64,000 nucleotides of DNA from Achromobacter sp. Bel (GTDB taxonomy: Bacteria; Pseudomonadota; Gammaproteobacteria; Burkholderiales; Burkholderiaceae_B): positions 1 to 64,000 of the forward strand of contig NZ_JABBJN010000030.1 in NCBI RefSeq assembly GCF_012928505.1, in the 5' to 3' direction. Positions 50,882 to 59,868 of this stretch are shown here, piece after piece. A model generated the notes under the pieces. It did not search any database, was not told the origin of the DNA, and was given only the letters and a program-made list of their open reading frames with translations. The translations under genes were made by a program, and so were the position numbers. Positions within the stretch are counted from its first letter, which is position 1. Every line of letters starts with the position of its first letter.

Positions 50882-52117
50882 ATGCGCGCCCTGTCTCTGC
50901 GCCTTACCGCGACCACCATGCCCCCAACACCCCTTTCCCGCAGCAGCCTGCCTGGTTGGCTCATTCTCATGGGCGCGCTGACGGCGATCGGCCCCTTCGC
51001 CATCGACATGTACCTGCCCGCGTTCCCGACGATCGCGGCGAACCTGGGCGTGCCGCGCGGCGACGTCGAACGCACGCTGGCGGCCTACCTGATCGGACTG
51101 GCGCTGGCGCAGGTGTTCTATGGCCCGATGGCCGACCGCTTCGGTCGCAAGCCGCCGTTGATGGTGGGCCTGGCGCTGTTCATGGTGGCGTCGCTGGGTT
51201 GCGCCCTGTCGGGCTCCGTCGAAGCCCTGACGGGCTGGCGCGTCGTGCAGGCGATGGGCGGCGCAGCCGGCATCGTGATCCCTCGCGCAGTCATCCGCGA
51301 CCACTACGAAACCCACGAAGCGGCCCGCGCGATGTCGCTGCTGATGCTGATCATGGGTCTGGCCCCGATCCTGGCGCCGCTGGCCGGCGGCCAACTGCTG
51401 GCGGTCGCCTCATGGCGCAGCCTGTTCTGGATCATGCTGGCCGGCGGCGCCATGCTGATGCTGGCGGTGGCGAAGATCATGAAGGAATCACTGGCGCCCG
51501 AACGGGTCGTGCCGCTGCGCTGGAGCACCATCCTGCGCAACTACCGCGACCTCTTCGCGCATCGCGGGTTCATGGCGCACAGCCTCGCGGGGGGCTTCGG
51601 CCAGGCCGGCATGTTCGCCTACATCATCGGATCCCCGCGCGTCTTCATCGAACTCTACGGCGTCCCGCCCCAGTACTACGGCCTGTTGTTTGGCACCAAT
51701 GCGCTATCGCTCATCATCTGTTCGCAAATCAGCGCCCGCCTGCTGCGCACCTACAAGCCCCGCCAGCTGCAACGCAAGGCCCTGACCTCGCTGGCCATTG
51801 CCAGCCTCGCGGCCGTGGCGCTGACGCTCGCTGGCTGGATGACGCTGCCGCTCTTGATGCTGTGCCTGATCGGCTACATGGGCAGCCAGGGCTTTGTGAA
51901 CCCGAACTCGGCGGCGCTGGCGTTGTCGGACCAGGGCAAGCGCCTGGGCGCGGCGTCCGCGTTATTGGGGACGCTGCAATTGTCCTGCGGCGCCCTGGCC
52001 GGTTTCGCCGTCAGCGCCTGGCAAACGGACAGCGCCCTGCCCCTGACCACCACGCTGGCGACCTGCGCCTGCCTGTCCTGGATATCGGGCCGTGTCGCCC
52101 AATCGCACACCAACTAA
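50882..52117 (+). CDS. Bcr/CflA-family drug efflux MFS transporter
   Basis: A 411-residue 12-TM DHA1 exporter. GPFAIDMYLPAFPTIAANLGV in the first helix and GPMADRFGRKPPL (motif A) identify the Bcr/CflA group; MGGAAGIVIPRAVIRDHY follows. It may start at 50882 or at the ATG at 50918 close to TM1; neither has a clear ribosome site. The family exports bicyclomycin, chloramphenicol and other compounds, but actual substrates here are unknown. Confidence 0.88.
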   Translation: MRALSLRLTATTMPPTPLSRSSLPGWLILMGALTAIGPFAIDMYLPAFPTIAANLGVPRGDVERTLAAYLIGLALAQVFYGPMADRFGRKPPLMVGLALFMVASLGCALSGSVEALTGWRVVQAMGGAAGIVIPRAVIRDHYETHEAARAMSLLMLIMGLAPILAPLAGGQLLAVASWRSLFWIMLAGGAMLMLAVAKIMKESLAPERVVPLRWSTILRNYRDLFAHRGFMAHSLAGGFGQAGMFAYIIGSPRVFIELYGVPPQYYGLLFGTNALSLIICSQISARLLRTYKPRQLQRKALTSLAIASLAAVALTLAGWMTLPLLMLCLIGYMGSQGFVNPNSAALALSDQGKRLGAASALLGTLQLSCGALAGFAVSAWQTDSALPLTTTLATCACLSWISGRVAQSHTN

Positions 52118-52126
52118 GCCCGCCGC

Positions 52127-52156
52127 TTGATTTACTTGGCTTTTTCGTATTAGAAT
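52127..52156 (+). promoter_or_regulatory. Sigma-70-like promoter candidate
   Basis: TTGATT (52127-52132), an 18-nt spacer and TAGAAT (52151-52156) resemble a housekeeping promoter directed towards rpmB. Confidence 0.45.
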
Positions 52157-52180
52157 CTAAGTCTTCACAAGAAGTTTCCC

Positions 52181-52212
52181 GTGCTGGACTACTATGCTTT
52201 GTAGTGCAGCAC
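52181..52212 (+). other. Leader hairpin GTGCTG-ACTAC / GTAGT-CAGCAC
   Basis: Two stem segments, GTGCTG/CAGCAC and ACTAC/GTAGT, pair across single-base bulges around a loop TATGCTTT. It begins about 25 nt after the promoter candidate, where an RNA regulatory element would sit. Confidence 0.45.
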
Positions 52213-52465
52213 TCTGACCCCAACCGCGTAGCGTTTGAGAACTCCGGTCAAGGAATTCATCAAGAATTTCTAACAGGATTTCAGCGGGTGGCAGGCAGCG
52301 GGTATAAGCACGGGCGGATCCCGATCCCCCTCATCCACTAAGACTGGGTGGCCGGCAAAGGCAGCGCAACAGGCAACACATTGCGCTTCCCACACAGCCC
52401 GGCGGCTAATACCCTGTCTACCCCCCAAGCGATGCGCGAAAAGAACGACATAAAGAGGTGCATCC

Positions 52466-52702
52466 ATGGCACGCGTATGCCAAGTGACCGGCAAAGGCCC
52501 GATGGTGGGCAACAATGTTTCGCACGCAAACAACAAGACCAAGCGTCGCTTCCTGCCGAACCTGCAATCGCGCCGGTTCTGGGTTGAAAGCGAAAACCGC
52601 TGGGTCCGCCTGCGTGTTTCGGCCAAGGCCATCCGCACGATCGACAAGAACGGCATCGACGCCGTCCTGGCCGACATGCGTGCCCGTGGCGAAATCGCCT
52701 AA
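52466..52702 (+). CDS. rpmB: 50S ribosomal protein L28
   Basis: A 78-residue ribosomal protein of normal length ([27 protein letters not shown] start). It lacks the paired CxxC zinc motifs of the C+ form, keeping a single Cys. GAGGTG lies before the ATG at 52466. It is followed 37 nt later by rpmG, the conserved pairing in proteobacteria. L28 binds 23S rRNA of the large subunit near the exit site. Confidence 0.97.
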   Translation: MARVCQVTGKGPMVGNNVSHANNKTKRRFLPNLQSRRFWVESENRWVRLRVSAKAIRTIDKNGIDAVLADMRARGEIA

Positions 52703-52739
52703 TCGGCGCCCCCTACAATCACCATACTAGGAGCACGAC

Positions 52740-52907
52740 ATGGCCAAAGGTATCCGCGAAAAGATCAAGCTCGAGTCGACTGCCGGCACGGGTCATTTCT
52801 ACACGACCACCAAGAACAAGCGCAACATGCCCGAAAAGATGCTGATCAAGAAATTTGATCCGGTCGCTCGCAAGCACGTTGACTACAAGGAAACCAAGCT
52901 GAAGTAA
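52740..52907 (+). CDS. rpmG: 50S ribosomal protein L33
   Basis: A 55-residue protein (starts [20 protein letters not shown], ends ETKLK). It has no cysteines, so it is the zinc-independent form. TAGGAG lies six nt before the ATG at 52740. It forms an operon with rpmB and is followed by a strong intrinsic terminator. L33 sits near the tRNA E-site region of the large subunit. Confidence 0.97.
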   Translation: MAKGIREKIKLESTAGTGHFYTTTKNKRNMPEKMLIKKFDPVARKHVDYKETKLK

Positions 52908-52931
52908 TTCAGCCGGTATTCTGGTGCGTCC

Positions 52932-52959
52932 AAAAAAGCCCTGCCTTGCAGGGCTTTTT
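52932..52959 (+). terminator. Intrinsic terminator of rpmB-rpmG
   Basis: GCCCTGC and GCAGGGC form a 7-bp stem with a CTT loop, preceded by AAAAAA and followed by TTTTT; it lies 25 nt after the rpmG stop and can work in both directions. Confidence 0.85.
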
Positions 52960-53108
52960 GCATTGGCTCGCCATGGCCGGACCGCCCCGGGGAGGGGGAA
53001 GCGTCTATTGCGGCACGGCAAAGGCACGTGTTTCAATTGGCCGCAACCCGCCGCGTCTCGTGCGACGCGGCGACGCCCGATCCCTCTTGCCTGCGATACC
53101 CCTCTGCC

Positions 53109-54338
53109 ATGCCTCGTCCCAGCCTTACTCTGCTGCGCCGCGTATTCGCGCCCGCGCTCCTGGCCCTGGCGCTGACTCCGGTCGCCGTTGCCGTCGCCAA
53201 AGACAAAGAGCCGCCGATCCGCATCGGCGAGATCAACAGCTACAAGGCGATCCCCGCCTTCCTGGGTCCGTACAAGAAGGGCTGGCAACTGGCGCTGGAG
53301 CAGGTCAACGCCGAAGGCGGCGTGCTGGGCAGGAATCTGGAAGTCATCTCGCGCGACGACAACGGGAACCCCGGCGATTCGGTGCGCGCCGCCCAGGAAC
53401 TGCTGGCGCGCGAGAAAGTCGAGCTGCTGTTCGGCGGATTCCTGTCCAATACCGGGCTGGCCTTGACCGACTTCGCCAAGCAGCAGCAGGTGTTCTTCCT
53501 GGCGGCCGAACCCCTTACCGACAAGATCACCTGGCAGGAAGGTAACCGCTACACGTACCGGCTGCGCCCCTCGACCTGGATGCACGTCGCGGCGCTGGCA
53601 CCCAAGGCGCTGGCCTTGCGCAAGCAGCGCTGGGCCATCGTCTATCCCAACTATGAGTACGGGCAATCCGCGGTGGCCACCTTCAAGGCCATGATGAAGT
53701 CCTTCCAGTCCGACGTGGAATTCGTGGCCGAACAAGCCGTGCCGCTAGGCAAGGTGGACGCCGGCGCCGTGGTGCAGGCCTTGGCCGACGCCAAGCCGGA
53801 CGCCATCTTCAACGTGCTGTTCGCCGCCGACCTGACCCGCTTCGTCCGCGAAGGCAATACGCGTGGCCTGTTCGAAAATCGCGCGGTTGTCTCGGTGCTG
53901 TCCGGCGAGCCGGAATACCTGGAACCCCTGGGCGCCGATACGCCGACGGGTTGGATCGTCACCGGCTATCCCTGGTACGCCATCGACACGCCCGCCAACA
54001 ACGCTTTTGTCGACGCCTACAAGAAGCGCTACAACGAAACGCCCAAAGTGGGCTCCGTGGTGGGCTACGCGTCGCTGATGTCCATTGCTCAGGGCCTGAA
54101 GGCCGCCGGCGCGGTCGACACGGAAAAGCTCGTCGACGCGTTCGCCGGCCTGAAGGTGGACACGCCCTACGGACAGATCCAGTACCGTAAGATCGATCAC
54201 CAGTCGACGATGGGCGTGTACGTGGGCGTGACCGCCGTGGAAGACGGCAAAGGCATCATGAAAGACTTCGCCTACATCGACGGGGCGCGCCTGCAACCGC
54301 CCGACGAACAGGTCCGCAAAATGCGTCCGGCGCACTGA
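53109..54338 (+). CDS. Branched-chain-amino-acid-type ABC substrate-binding protein
   Basis: A 409-residue periplasmic LivJ/LivK-like binding protein with a signal peptide (LLRRVFAPALLALALTPVAVAVA). The mature part opens IRIGEINSYKAIPAFLGPYKKGWQLALEQVNAEGG and has the two-lobed periplasmic-binding fold (NPGDSVRAAQELL, VYPNYEYGQSAVATFK). I begin at the ATG at 53109; no strong ribosome site is visible. The fused permease follows with a 1-nt overlap (TGATG). Ligand may be an amino acid, amide or other polar compound. Confidence 0.85.
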   Translation: MPRPSLTLLRRVFAPALLALALTPVAVAVAKDKEPPIRIGEINSYKAIPAFLGPYKKGWQLALEQVNAEGGVLGRNLEVISRDDNGNPGDSVRAAQELLAREKVELLFGGFLSNTGLALTDFAKQQQVFFLAAEPLTDKITWQEGNRYTYRLRPSTWMHVAALAPKALALRKQRWAIVYPNYEYGQSAVATFKAMMKSFQSDVEFVAEQAVPLGKVDAGAVVQALADAKPDAIFNVLFAADLTRFVREGNTRGLFENRAVVSVLSGEPEYLEPLGADTPTGWIVTGYPWYAIDTPANNAFVDAYKKRYNETPKVGSVVGYASLMSIAQGLKAAGAVDTEKLVDAFAGLKVDTPYGQIQYRKIDHQSTMGVYVGVTAVEDGKGIMKDFAYIDGARLQPPDEQVRKMRPAH

Positions 54339-56215
54339 TGAGCCTGTCGGGGCTGCTGTCGCAACTGCTCAATGGCCTGGCGGACGCCAGCGCGTTGTTC
54401 CTGGTTGCCGCGGGCCTGTCGCTGATCTTCGGCGTGACCCGCGTCGTGAACTTCGCGCACGGGTCGTTCTACATGCTGGGCATCTACCTGGCATGGACCT
54501 TCACCACGTATTTCGGCGACGGCGCCGGCTATTGGGCCGGCCTGCTGCTGGCCGCGCTGGCCACGGGCCTGATTGGCGCGGCCGCCGAATGGCTGGTGCT
54601 CAAGCGCCTGTACCAGGCGCCCGAATTGTTCCAGTTGCTGGCCACGTTCGCGCTGGTGCTCATCATTGGCGACGCCGCGCTGGCGATCTGGGGCCCCGAA
54701 GACTTGTTCGCCGCCCGCGCACCCGGCCTGTCCGGCGCGGTGCAGATCCTGGGCCGCCGGTATCCGCAGTACGACCTGCTGTTGATCGCAGCCGGCCCCG
54801 TGGTACTGGGCCTGCTGTGGCTGCTGCTGATGCGCACGCGCTGGGGCCGGCTGCTGCGCGCGGCGTCTGAAAACCGCAGCATGCTGGCCGCGCTGGGCGT
54901 GAACCAGGCCTGGCTGTTCACATCCGCCTTCACGCTGGGGGCGTTCCTTGCCGGCCTGGGCGGCGCCTTGGCCGCCCCCCGCGTGCCCGCCACCCTGGGA
55001 CTGGACCTGGAGATCATCGCCAGCGCCTTCGTGGTGGTGGTGGTGGGCGGCCTGGGCTCGATTCCAGGCGCCTTCCTGGCCGCCCTGCTCATCTGCTCCG
55101 TCAAAGCCGTGTTCGTCTTCCTGGGCCAGGTCCAGATCGGCCCTTGGATGTTCAACCTGTCCAAACTGACGCTGCTGGCCGAATTTGCCGTGATGGCCGT
55201 GGTGCTGGTGGTGCGGCCGTGGGGACTGCTGGGTAAAGCGCCTGCGCCCACCTCGCATGGGGGCCCGCCGGAACGCCCCATCGCGCCTGCCGGCAGAAGG
55301 CTGCGCCTGGCATACAGGCTGCTGCTGGTCCTATTGGCGCTGGTGCCCGTCGCCACGCTGCATTGGCCGTATCTGGGCATCTTGATGACCGAGATCCTGA
55401 TCGCCGCGCTGTTCGCCGCCAGCCTGCATTTCCTGACCGGGTTGGCCGGCATGACGTCTTTCGGCCATGCCGCCTGGTTCGGCCTGGGCGCCTACGGCGC
55501 CGCGCTGCTGCTGAAACTGGCCGCCGTGCCGATGGAGGCCGCGTTGCTGCTGGGCCCCTTCGCCGCCGCGTTCGGCGCGCTGCTGTTCGGCTGGTTCTGC
55601 GTGCGCCTGTCTGGCGTCTACCTGGCGATGCTGACGCTGGCCGTGGCGCAGATCCTGTGGGCGCTCGCGTATCAGTGGGACGACGTCACCGGCGGCAGCA
55701 ACGGCCTGATCGGCTTGTGGCCCTCGTCCTGGCTGGCGCAAGGCCCCTGGTTCTATTACGCAACGCTCGCCTTGTGCGCAGCGGGCATCGTCTGGCTGCG
55801 CCGCCTGGCGTTTTCGCCGCTAGGCTATGCCCTGCGCGGCGTGCGCGATTCCGCCATGCGCGCCGAGGCACTGGGCATCGAGACCCGGCGCGTACAGTGG
55901 GCGGGCTTTGTCGCCGCGTCCTTCGCCGCGGGGCTGGCCGGATCGCTCTACGCATTTTCCAAGGGCAGCATCGCGCCCGACGTGCTGGCCGTCAGCCGCT
56001 CGGTGGATGGGCTGGTCATGGTGCTGCTGGGCGGCCTTCAGACGCTGGCAGGCCCGCTCGCGGGCGCCGCGGCCTACACTTGGCTGCAAGACGTGGCGGC
56101 GCGCAGCACCGAGTACTGGCACGCCGTGCTGGGCCTGGCCATCCTGGCGCTGGTCTTGGCGTTTCCGGAAGGCCTGGCTGGCGCTGCGGCGCGATTGCAC
56201 AGGAGGCGCGCATGA
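54338..56215 (+). CDS. Fused LivH-LivM branched-chain-type ABC permease
   Basis: A 625-residue protein that joins both permeases of a Liv-type importer. Residues about 1-295 are LivH-like (VTRVVNFAHGSFYMLGIYLAW, GLGGALAAP, GGLGSIPGAFLAALL). After a Pro-rich linker (about 300-325) residues to 625 are LivM-like (GLAGMTSFGHAAWFGLGAYGA, the family's first conserved loop). About 17 TM helices are expected. Most relatives encode the two halves separately. It overlaps the ATPase gene start (ATGA) and the binding-protein stop. Confidence 0.88.
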   Translation: MSLSGLLSQLLNGLADASALFLVAAGLSLIFGVTRVVNFAHGSFYMLGIYLAWTFTTYFGDGAGYWAGLLLAALATGLIGAAAEWLVLKRLYQAPELFQLLATFALVLIIGDAALAIWGPEDLFAARAPGLSGAVQILGRRYPQYDLLLIAAGPVVLGLLWLLLMRTRWGRLLRAASENRSMLAALGVNQAWLFTSAFTLGAFLAGLGGALAAPRVPATLGLDLEIIASAFVVVVVGGLGSIPGAFLAALLICSVKAVFVFLGQVQIGPWMFNLSKLTLLAEFAVMAVVLVVRPWGLLGKAPAPTSHGGPPERPIAPAGRRLRLAYRLLLVLLALVPVATLHWPYLGILMTEILIAALFAASLHFLTGLAGMTSFGHAAWFGLGAYGAALLLKLAAVPMEAALLLGPFAAAFGALLFGWFCVRLSGVYLAMLTLAVAQILWALAYQWDDVTGGSNGLIGLWPSSWLAQGPWFYYATLALCAAGIVWLRRLAFSPLGYALRGVRDSAMRAEALGIETRRVQWAGFVAASFAAGLAGSLYAFSKGSIAPDVLAVSRSVDGLVMVLLGGLQTLAGPLAGAAAYTWLQDVAARSTEYWHAVLGLAILALVLAFPEGLAGAAARLHRRRA

Positions 56216-56970
56216 CCCCGCCCTCCGCCTTGCTGCAGGTCGAGTCGCTGCGGAAATCGTTCGGCGGCATCGACGCATTGGCTGGCGTGTCGTTCACGCT
56301 GGAAGCCGGCCGGATGCTGGCGCTGATCGGCCCGAACGGCGCCGGCAAGTCCACGTGCTTCAACGTTCTGGGCGGGCAATTGCGCCCGGACGCCGGATCG
56401 GTGCGGCTGGACGGGCGCGAACTGGTGGGCCTTTCCGTCGGCAAGATCTGCCGTCTGGGTGTGGGGCGCACCTTCCAGACCGCCGCCACCTTCCGCTCGA
56501 TGACCGTGCGCGAAAACGTGCAGACGGCCCTGCTGTCGCGCGACCGCCTGCTGTTCAACCCGTGGCGTCGCGCCGCCCGCCACGCGGTCGACGAAGCCAT
56601 GGCCTTGCTGTCGCAAGTGCAAATGGCGGACAAGGCTGAGGCCGCGTGCGGCACGCTGGCGTATGGCGACGTCAAACGGGTTGAACTGGCGATGGCGCTG
56701 GCGCACCAGCCGCGCCTGCTGCTGATGGACGAACCCACGGCCGGCATGGCCACCAACGAGCGCCACGCCCTGATGCGGCTGACGCGCCAACTTGCCGACA
56801 CGCAGCGCATTGCGGTGCTGTTCACCGAACACAGCCTGGATGTGGTGTTCAAGCATGCCGACCGCATCGCCGTGTTGGTGCGCGGCGCCCTGCTGGCGGA
56901 AGGCGAACCGGCCGCCATCGCGGCGGACCCGAGGGTCCGCGCGGCCTACCTGGGAACGGAAGCCCCCTGA
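56212..56970 (+). CDS. LivG-like ABC ATPase
   Basis: A 252-residue ATPase. AGGAGG five nt upstream fixes the ATG at 56212. Walker A GPNGAGKST (40-48), Q-loop Gln89, Walker B LLLMDEP (169-175) and His207 are intact. The signature loop is degenerate, LAYGDVK (149-155) instead of LSGGQ, as in LivG proteins that use xxYG. The usual second ATPase LivF is not present on either side, so this protein may work as a homodimer or recruit a distant LivF. Confidence 0.88.
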   Translation: MTPPSALLQVESLRKSFGGIDALAGVSFTLEAGRMLALIGPNGAGKSTCFNVLGGQLRPDAGSVRLDGRELVGLSVGKICRLGVGRTFQTAATFRSMTVRENVQTALLSRDRLLFNPWRRAARHAVDEAMALLSQVQMADKAEAACGTLAYGDVKRVELAMALAHQPRLLLMDEPTAGMATNERHALMRLTRQLADTQRIAVLFTEHSLDVVFKHADRIAVLVRGALLAEGEPAAIAADPRVRAAYLGTEAP

Positions 56971-57022
56971 TATCAGCCGAATTGGCCGAATCCGGCGAAC
57001 GTGGCGGATCCGCGCGGCGCGG

Positions 57023-58807
57023 TCAGTGTTCGCTTTGCGGGCTTTGCGGCTGGCATTCCCAGAAGATCCGGGCCTTGCATCCCGCGCAGATGCCAGGGTC
57101 CAGCTTGGCATAGATGGTGTGCAGCGCCGTGGCCTTGTCCGGGAAAATATGATCCGCGCCCAGGCGATCCAGAAAGCCCGTGCGGCGCCACATGTCCAGC
57201 ACTTCCGGCCGCGGCCGGTGGAAGTACAGGTCGCCGCCCATTGCACGGCGCGCGGCCAGCTCGTCTTCCCACACCTGGGCGCCCGCCAGGTCGATGAAGT
57301 TCATGCTCTTGGCCATCACCAGGAGGTGGCGCGGCGCGTCCGGCGCCGCCCGCAGCTCGTGCAGCCGCTGGGCCACATGCGCCGCGGCGCCGAAATAGAT
57401 CGAACCCTCCATGCGCAGCAGCTTCAATTGCGGGCATTCGGGCAGCGCGTCTTCTTGATGCGCCAGCACGACGAAGCGCCGGTCCAGCCCGCGGGAATCG
57501 AAGCCCATCGTGCGCATGGCCGGTCGCGAGGTGCGGTGCAAATACGCCATCAGCGACAACACGGTTCCCAACAGAATCGCCACCTCCATGCGGATCGTGA
57601 CCGTGGCGGCCAGCGTCGCGCCGGCAATGGCGCATTCCCCCGGCTGCATGCGGATCAACTGGCGCCAGCGCGGAATGTCCAGCAAGGTCCACGCCACCAG
57701 CAGCAGCAAACCCGAAATCGCGGCGTTGGGGATCATCGCCAGCAGCGGCGCCGACAAAGCCACCAGCACCACCAGCAACACCGCGGAAAAGACGGCCGCC
57801 AGCGGCGTCTTCGCGCCTGCCTCGAAATTAGGCACGGACCGGTTCAGCGACCCGCAGGACAGGTAGCAAGAGAAAAATCCGCCCACGATGTTGGACAGCC
57901 CCTGCCCCGTGAATTCCCGGTTGGCGTCGATGCGCTGGCCCGAGCGCGTCGCGACCGCCTTGGCGATGGAGATCGACTGCGCCAACGCCACGATCGTCAA
58001 TGCGAATGCCAGGCTGAGCAGATCGGGCAGCGTGCGCCAGTCCACGCTGGGCACATGGAACGGCGGCCAGGGCTGGGCGATGGCGCCGACGACCGAGACC
58101 GGTGCGCCGCCAGGCGGCACGGCCCACTTGTTGAACGCCGCCGCCGCCAGCGCCCCCGCCACCAATCCCAGCAGCATGGAGGGCTTGCGCTTGTCCAGCC
58201 GGCGCACCAGCAGCGCCACGCCCAGCGTGACCAGCGTCACCAGCAAGGCGCCTTGATGCACATCGCCGATATGCGTCCCCACGCTCACCAGCAGCGCACC
58301 GGCGCCGTGCGAGGCCGGCGACGGCAAGCCCAGCGCGTCCTTCAAGGCGTGGACCGCGATCAGCAGTGCCGCGCCGCTGGTAAAGCCGAACAGGGCCGAC
58401 GGCGAGATGAAATGCGCCAGCGAGCCCAGGCGCAGCACGCCCACCAGCCATTGCATGATGCCGACCAACACCGTCACCGCCAGCGCCAGCTGTATATAGG
58501 CGGGGCTGCCAGCGGCCGCCAAGGGCGTCAGCACGGCGAACAGCGCCAGCGAATTCGCGTTGGTCGGGCCGGACATCACATGCCGGCTGGACCCGAACAG
58601 CGCCGCGACGATACAGGGAACGATGGCGGAGTACAGGCCGTATTCAGCGGGCAACCCCGCCAGCGTGGCGAACGCCACCCCTTGCGGCAACACCAGCAGC
58701 GCCCCCAGCAAGCCCGCCGACAAGTCGGCGCGCAGCGTCAACTTATTGACATCGTCCACCCATGAGCCAAACATGCGGCCCGCCAGATTTCTTGCCCCCT
58801 GCGTCAT
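57023..58807 (-). CDS. SulP-family anion transporter with STAS domain
   Basis: A 594-residue membrane protein. The ATG at 58807 is preceded by AAAGGGA. The SLC26/SulP fold begins LTLRADLSAGLLGALLVLPQGVAFATLAGLPAEYGLY; MSGPTNANSLAL and GSLNRSVPNFEAGAKTPLAA are typical. A STAS domain spans about 435-550. The C-terminus ends with a cysteine group CAGCKARIFWEC, not part of the usual fold. Substrate may be sulfate, bicarbonate or another anion. Its end is convergent with the LivG-like gene. Confidence 0.88.
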   Translation of the reverse strand: MTQGARNLAGRMFGSWVDDVNKLTLRADLSAGLLGALLVLPQGVAFATLAGLPAEYGLYSAIVPCIVAALFGSSRHVMSGPTNANSLALFAVLTPLAAAGSPAYIQLALAVTVLVGIMQWLVGVLRLGSLAHFISPSALFGFTSGAALLIAVHALKDALGLPSPASHGAGALLVSVGTHIGDVHQGALLVTLVTLGVALLVRRLDKRKPSMLLGLVAGALAAAAFNKWAVPPGGAPVSVVGAIAQPWPPFHVPSVDWRTLPDLLSLAFALTIVALAQSISIAKAVATRSGQRIDANREFTGQGLSNIVGGFFSCYLSCGSLNRSVPNFEAGAKTPLAAVFSAVLLVVLVALSAPLLAMIPNAAISGLLLLVAWTLLDIPRWRQLIRMQPGECAIAGATLAATVTIRMEVAILLGTVLSLMAYLHRTSRPAMRTMGFDSRGLDRRFVVLAHQEDALPECPQLKLLRMEGSIYFGAAAHVAQRLHELRAAPDAPRHLLVMAKSMNFIDLAGAQVWEDELAARRAMGGDLYFHRPRPEVLDMWRRTGFLDRLGADHIFPDKATALHTIYAKLDPGICAGCKARIFWECQPQSPQSEH

Positions 58808-58913
58808 TCTGTCCCTTTCCCCTTTTTTCGATTTCCTGATCCGGCCGGCCCTGCGCGCGGAACAAGGTCGCCTAGCGTAATCGCTCGACCCCACCGGCGC
58901 AACGCGCCCCCGG

Positions 58914-59786
58914 CTATTTCAGATAGCGGCGCTCCAGTTCGCGCATGCCGGCGTCGCCCTGCAACGCGATGATCTCTTTGACCGCAGGCAACCCGGCGTC
59001 CACCGCGTGGATGCCGCCGTCCTGGCGGATGCGGGCGAACACATCGCGCATTGCGCCCACTGCGGCACGGATGGCGTGGTTGCCGTAGATCACCAGCCCC
59101 ACCTTGCCCAACGCCTGGATATCCGACTCCCGCAACTGCGGATACGCGGTCGGCACCAGCACCAGTGGCACGCGTCCCGCCCAGGCCTGCGCAAAGGACA
59201 GGATCTCGTCGGGCGTGGTTTGCTTGGAGTGGATCAGGATCGCGTCGGCGCCCGCGGCCTCGTAGGCGTACGCCCGCGCCAGCGCTTCTTGCTGGCCCAA
59301 CCCGGCGATCAAGGCTTCGGTCCGGGCGATCACGCAGAAATCCGGGTCGCGCCGCGCGGCGCAGGCCGCTTCGACTTTGCCCTGGAATTCCTCTACGCGC
59401 ACCAGTTCCTGCCGGCCGTCCGCGCGCAGGCTGGTGTCTTTGGGGAAGGTCTTGTCTTCCATCACCACGGCCGACACGCCGGCCGCTTCGTATTGCGGCA
59501 GCATGTACGACACGTTGATGGCGTTGCCGAACCCCGTGTCGATGTCGGCGATGACCGGCACCGTGACTGTGCCCGCAATAGCCCGCATCATGTCCAGATG
59601 CTGCGACGCGGAAAGAATGCTGGCGTCGGGCACCGCATAGCTTGCCGAGAACTCGAAGCCGCTGCCCCAGATCGCATCGAACCCGGCCTCGGCCGCCAGG
59701 CGGGCCGACATCGGGTTATGCGCCGACATGGCGTGCATCAAGAGGGGATCCTGCAATTTCTGACGGAATACGCGGTGGCGGCTCAT
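58914..59786 (-). CDS. pphA: Phosphonopyruvate hydrolase
   Basis: A 290-residue isocitrate lyase/PEP mutase superfamily enzyme. The barrel motifs WGSGFEFS, ADIDTGFGN (Asp81 and Asp83) and Asp54 are present, and the lid reads EDKTFPKDTSLR. In PEP mutase the lid has Asn where this has Thr118; Thr118 is the known mark of phosphonopyruvate hydrolase (also called PalA), which releases phosphate from phosphonopyruvate to give pyruvate. The lysine pair K112 and K116 is kept. The phosphonoalanine transaminase and transporter that usually accompany it are not in the window. Confidence 0.8.
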   Translation of the reverse strand: MSRHRVFRQKLQDPLLMHAMSAHNPMSARLAAEAGFDAIWGSGFEFSASYAVPDASILSASQHLDMMRAIAGTVTVPVIADIDTGFGNAINVSYMLPQYEAAGVSAVVMEDKTFPKDTSLRADGRQELVRVEEFQGKVEAACAARRDPDFCVIARTEALIAGLGQQEALARAYAYEAAGADAILIHSKQTTPDEILSFAQAWAGRVPLVLVPTAYPQLRESDIQALGKVGLVIYGNHAIRAAVGAMRDVFARIRQDGGIHAVDAGLPAVKEIIALQGDAGMRELERRYLK

Positions 59787-59868
59787 GGCATGAATGCGGA
59801 ACTCCAGCGCCCGATGCGCCGGCTACAGGCATCGTAGCGCCAATCGCGACCGGTATGGCCGAGACGGT

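Larger units (their letters stand above)
52118..52465. other. 348-nt leader region upstream of rpmB
   Basis: This contains no supported gene. A promoter candidate (52127-52156) and a hairpin (52181-52212) lie about 300 nt upstream of rpmB, so the ribosomal-protein transcript would have a long structured leader, or a short independent RNA could be made here. Confidence 0.5.

Noticed and set aside
52381-52412. Second rpmB promoter, TTGCGC and TAATAC
   Set aside because: The spacer is 20 nt and the -35 is poor; the upstream candidate at 52127 is better.
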